A DNA stretch of 64,000 nucleotides from Melittangium boletus DSM 14713 (GTDB lineage: Bacteria > Myxococcota > Myxococcia > Myxococcales > Myxococcaceae), in the NCBI RefSeq assembly GCF_002305855.1, contig NZ_CP022163.1:620292-684291 (forward strand), given 5' to 3'. The translations under genes and the position numbers were made by a program. How positions within the stretch are numbered: position 1 is the first letter of the stretch; each line of letters opens with the position of its first letter. The notes beneath the pieces were generated by a model. It made no database searches, had not been told where the DNA came from, and saw only the letters and a list, made by a program, of their open reading frames with translations. Below, in pieces: positions 61,901 through 64,000 of this stretch.

Positions 61901-62887
61901 CGGCTCCTGCTGTGCGCCCAACCCGAACCCGAGGCATTGGTCGCTTATGTCGAGGCGTGTACCTGGCTGGGAGGCACGGCCCTCTGGTCCGGCGTGCGCA
62001 AGGGGACGGAAATCCCATTGGCCCGGATCATGCGGGTGGGGGCCGAGGTCATCGAGCACGACGCCGTGGTGCGCGGCTGGACGGCGAACCTGAAGAGCCA
62101 GTACCTCCATTTCTTCGAGCCCAGCCCCTGGAAGGCCTTCACGGAGGCAGACCTGTCGAAGAAGGGCTTCAGTGAAGCGGGCATGGAGCGCCACGCCAAC
62201 GTGGGACACGCCCAGATCGGGCTGGCATTGGCCGCGATGGGGGACCTCCCCGGTGCCCTCGAGTTCCTACGAGGGGCCGCGGCCCGGGTCCAGGGCACGG
62301 AAAACCAACTCTTCACCTCCCTGGTCCGCTACCACCTGCTGCGAACCCTGGCGAACAGCCCCGAGCCCTCCCACTGGCAGGAAGCGCATGCCCTGGTGAA
62401 TGAGTGGATGGGGAACGAGGCCGATCCCTTCAGGCGGGGCATCGCGCAACTCGTGCTCGCACAGGTGATGATGGCGCGGGGCGTGGCCTCCGCAGCCGAG
62501 CGACATGCCCAACAAGCCTGCGACTTGTTGGCCTCGCTGCGCACCTTCCTGATCGATGCGCGAACGCTGCTCGGCAATGCGTTGCGCGCCCAGGGGCGTG
62601 TCGCGGAGGCCCGGCAGGTAGCGGAGTTGGGTGTGCAGGACATGGAGGAGATGAACGTCCAGGGCGTGTACGCGGTGGCCATGCACCTGTGCCTGGCGGA
62701 AGCCTGTTTCGATCAGGGAGACACCGACAGAGGCGAAACCGCCCTGCGCAAGGCCCTGCGGTGCGTGCGGACGCGTGCCGCCGACATCCCCGAGCCACAC
62801 GTCCGCGAGCGCTTCCTAAGCCAGGTGTCCGAGAACGCCCGCACGCGGCAACTGGCTCGGGAGCGCTGGGGTGATGCGTCGGCCTGA
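58949..62887 (+). CDS. Ser/Thr kinase-cyclase-like-AAA ATPase-TPR protein, copy 2
   Basis: 1312 residues from the ATG at 58949, which matches the start of copy 1 (MDSDKT against MDNDQT); an ATG five codons upstream (58934) is an alternative. Same domain order: kinase with GSGGMGHVY, HRDIKPSN and DFG; degenerate cyclase-like domain; ATPase with SPAGVGKSR and VLLVLEDLHWSD; TPR-like C-terminus. Parts are almost identical to copy 1 at the DNA level while the TPR region has drifted, suggesting shared catalysis but different partners. It follows copy 1 by 48 bases with no terminator, so it may be cotranscribed. Confidence 0.92.
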   Translation: MDSDKTVPSAPLFDVLAPGTLIHGRFTLGALAGSGGMGHVYRAQDGVSGRQVALKVLHSAISPEGARRFNREAVLLEKLHHPGIVAHVAHGTTERGQPYLTMEWVEGEELSQRLARQPLTLPETLSLLRRVAEALAHAHQRGIVHRDIKPSNLLLRGGHPEDVVVLDFGLARHAVPSLVGVTGSHTVVGTPGYMAPEQASSHLDIPPAADIFSLGCVLYECLTGKPPFAAPHFAAALAKILFTEPEPLQSLRPGLPAGLQVLVDRMLAKDRQRRLPDADRLLEALTALESVPDLLLPRGEAHPPPISLAEVEQTLVSVLLVSLRTANSAGATALKEQGILVRDALRTTLKPHGAQVELLADGSLVATLVPERGTATDQAALAARCALTLKERWPEASVVLVTGLGVLNAQLPVGDAMDRAGSLLKQMQRQMDASQVVMDEVTAGLLGPGFQLSRFDTSTYLLHTERLSTDESRPLMGKPTPCVGREQELALLDFTLTSCIEEEQARVLLVMSPAGVGKSRLRHEFLRRLERREQPVQVLLGLGNSMSAGASLGLMGQALRRLCGITDGETLEKRRARFHQRVTAHLPKAQEVVEFLGELCAIPFPDEDSPRLRAARNDPRLMSAQIGPALVDFLKAECAHQPVLLVLEDLHWSDALTVRLVDELLRELADQPFMVLALARPEVKEAFPGLWSRHLQEMMLKGLSRKACTGLVREVLGAQVPDAIVQKAVEQSDGNALLLEELIRTMAEGRGVAVPGTVLALLQARLLRMPSEVRHVLLAASVFGHSFWSQGVRELLGPQNTSLETHLRRLVEEEVITQQPTSRLASVDEYHFRHALVRDAAYALVPESQLPSAHRLAAAWLERVGEPDALVVAAHHQKGRQPERAARFYVQAAEQLFERHDLVGTLRCVETALEGGVNGEARTWLRALQAVVLVWMDQMPKALEIGGPVLKELKAGSPLWCRLAGGLVTGYLFSGDQTQVVRVSRLLLCAQPEPEALVAYVEACTWLGGTALWSGVRKGTEIPLARIMRVGAEVIEHDAVVRGWTANLKSQYLHFFEPSPWKAFTEADLSKKGFSEAGMERHANVGHAQIGLALAAMGDLPGALEFLRGAAARVQGTENQLFTSLVRYHLLRTLANSPEPSHWQEAHALVNEWMGNEADPFRRGIAQLVLAQVMMARGVASAAERHAQQACDLLASLRTFLIDARTLLGNALRAQGRVAEARQVAELGVQDMEEMNVQGVYAVAMHLCLAEACFDQGDTDRGETALRKALRCVRTRAADIPEPHVRERFLSQVSENARTRQLARERWGDASA

Positions 62888-62893
62888 CGGGAC

Positions 62894-63676
62894 TCAGTGC
62901 TCGTGCTTGCAGCGGCCGAGGAAGCGAACCAGTTCCGTGTGGAACCACTGCGGCGCGTCCAGCATCGGCCAATGGCACGCGTGCGGCACCACGGAATGGG
63001 ACATCGAGGGATGCTGGGCCACCAGCGTCTCCGGGCCGGTGGTGGCCGCCAGTGCATGCGTGGGCCCCGTGAAGAGAACAAAGGCCTCTTCCGGATCGTA
63101 GCCGAGGAGCGACTCCAGGTTTCCAGCGATGGCCTCCCGGCGCGAGGTGCGCAGCGTCTTCATCACCAGCGTGCGCGTCTTCTCTTTCGCCTCGAGGAGC
63201 AGTGGCGCGAGCCAGTGCTCGTGGAACGCGCCATACTTCGCCTCGCTGAAGTTCTCGAGCCAGGCCTCCGTGTCGGCCTTCTGCTGGCGGCGCATGTCCC
63301 CAGCGGCCTCGACATAGAGGAGCCCGGAGAGCCGCTCGGGGTAGTAGGAAGCGAAGGCCCCGGCGACCGCGGCTCCGAAGCCATGCCCCACCAGGACGAA
63401 TTTCTGGGGCAGGAGTGCGTCGGCCACGGCGACGACATCCTCCACCGCGGCCTCCACGCCGAAAGGACCATGGGCGCTTCCGCTCTCGCCCAGTCCGCGC
63501 AGGTCGAACGCGACACTCTGGGTGGCGAGTCCGTGCTGCACTTCGGCCCAATGCGTCCGATCGCCTGGGACATCGTGCACGAAGAGGAGGGGAATACCCC
63601 CGGCGCCTTCCGTGGTCGCCATGAGGCGCCCCGCGGGTCCGGATACGGTCACTGTCCTCGGCTCCTTGTGCACCAT
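62894..63676 (-). CDS. Alpha/beta-hydrolase-fold protein lacking the nucleophile serine
   Basis: 260 residues, full family length. PLLFVHDVPGDRTHW, SVAFDLRGLGES, then the elbow KFVLVGHGFGAAVAGAF, where Gly99 (codon GGC) replaces the nucleophile serine. The histidine region is intact (VVPHACHWPMLDAPQ, H235). It shares the start GPAGRL and VPGDRT-like motifs with the protein at 5850-6401 and is clearly its paralogue. A conventional esterase mechanism is ruled out if the sequence is right; it may bind rather than cut its ligand, or use another residue. It converges with kinase copy 2, seven bases apart. Confidence 0.85.
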   Translation of the reverse strand: MVHKEPRTVTVSGPAGRLMATTEGAGGIPLLFVHDVPGDRTHWAEVQHGLATQSVAFDLRGLGESGSAHGPFGVEAAVEDVVAVADALLPQKFVLVGHGFGAAVAGAFASYYPERLSGLLYVEAAGDMRRQQKADTEAWLENFSEAKYGAFHEHWLAPLLLEAKEKTRTLVMKTLRTSRREAIAGNLESLLGYDPEEAFVLFTGPTHALAATTGPETLVAQHPSMSHSVVPHACHWPMLDAPQWFHTELVRFLGRCKHEH

Positions 63677-63866
63677 CGTCTGGGCTCCCCCACCCCGGGA
63701 CGGGCGCTGCCCGTGCCTCGCTCCACGCCATCTGAAGCGCCAGGGCCTTCTTCCCAGTCTGCCCTACTCCCATCGGGAGCGATTCGTGCGCGGGGAGCGC
63801 ACGCCCACCCGTGAACAGAAGGGACACCGGAGACCTCATGGCCGTGGGCACCCGGAGAGCGAGTCC

Positions 63867-64000
63867 TCACCGGTAGACGCGAAAGGTCTCCGCGCGCTCC
63901 GACGGCGGCGCCGAGGGGTGGGTCTCCACCTTGAAACCCCTGGACAGCGCTCCCGCCTCGCGCAACCGCAGGTGCCGGTTGGCGATCTCCGAGCATGGCG
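63867..64000 (-). CDS. C-terminal end of a gene cut by the window edge
   Basis: About 44 codons before a TGA at 63867-63869, reading ...SEIANRHLRLREAGALSRGF and VETHPSAPPSERAETFRVYR. Composition and lack of stops look like real coding sequence, but the family cannot be told from this piece. The 190 bases between it and the hydrolase start show nothing distinctive. Confidence 0.5.
   Translation of the reverse strand, partial: PCSEIANRHLRLREAGALSRGFKVETHPSAPPSERAETFRVYR

Larger units (their letters stand above)
54947..62887 (+). repeat. Tandem gene duplication (~4 kb units)
   Basis: Two directly repeated genes offset by about 3.99 kb. Bases 57083-57234 and 61076-61227 are identical over 152 bases, third codon positions included, while the C-terminal thirds differ at many residues. 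Confidence 0.9.

Noticed and set aside
63649..63996. A 115-codon minus-strand frame at the right edge
   Set aside because: Overlaps the better-supported C-terminal fragment in another frame and shows Gly/Arg/Ala-rich shadow composition.

Overview
The window is high-GC, densely packed DNA that looks chromosomal and myxobacterial, most likely suborder Cystobacterineae (Archangium/Cystobacter/Myxococcus relatives). The clues are multidomain Ser/Thr kinases, a chemosensory operon with a CheA-receiver hybrid and a TPR-bearing CheR, many lipoproteins (one with a DAG-rich linker), secreted metzincins ending in a Cys-hydrophobic-Arg tail like MYXO-CTERM, several polysaccharide-degrading enzymes, and frequent GTG starts with 4-nt gene overlaps. 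There is no prophage, transposase, CRISPR array or rRNA. The species assignment is inference.

Layout. 1-10 kb: exported enzymes and small lipoproteins (CotH-like, GH5 glycosidase, an amidohydrolase with an internal deletion, a shortened serine-less alpha/beta hydrolase, HflX, a discoidin-PL6 lyase). 10-16 kb: NlpC/P60 peptidase, exported TldD-type protease, an SDR, a cysteine-poor S4 paralogue under a Fur/Zur-type palindrome, and a Baeyer-Villiger-type monooxygenase. 16-20 kb: UDP-sugar dehydrogenase plus heparinase II/III-type protein, divergent from a degenerate histidine kinase. 20.8-28.7 kb: DedA, then a six-gene chemosensory operon (CheW, CheR-TPR, MCP, CheY, CheW, CheA-REC; no CheB) closed by a terminator. 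28.9-34 kb: a kinase-PEGA-TonB fusion, a HAD phosphatase and a translationally coupled operon of two metzincins and a small exported protein.

34-36.5 kb: gltX with its terminator, a small exported protein with a near-consensus promoter, then tRNA-Gln(CTG) and two identical tRNA-Glu(CTC) genes with a strong terminator. 36.5-40 kb: two response-regulator-type proteins and small proteins. 40-44 kb: pdhA-pdhB-pdhC. 44-48.6 kb: HAD hydrolase, an unknown membrane protein, an OPA-type MFS transporter and a NUDIX hydrolase. 48.8-54.8 kb: an operon of a UshA-type lipoprotein, a Cys-containing lipoprotein of unknown function and an outer-membrane beta-barrel. 54.9-62.9 kb: a tandem duplication of ~4-kb genes encoding Ser/Thr kinase, cyclase-like, AAA ATPase and TPR modules. 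62.9-64 kb: a second serine-less alpha/beta hydrolase and a cut-off gene.

How they fit: signalling (kinases, chemosensory array, two-component proteins) is interleaved with secreted degradative functions typical of a predatory or saprophytic social bacterium. Every stretch above about 300 bases is accounted for; the longest non-protein stretch, 36046-36493, carries the tRNA cluster. The most unusual items are the tandem kinase-ATPase pair, the Fur/Zur-controlled S4 paralogue, the UshA/lipoprotein/barrel operon, the interrupted GH5 barrel and the two serine-less hydrolases.
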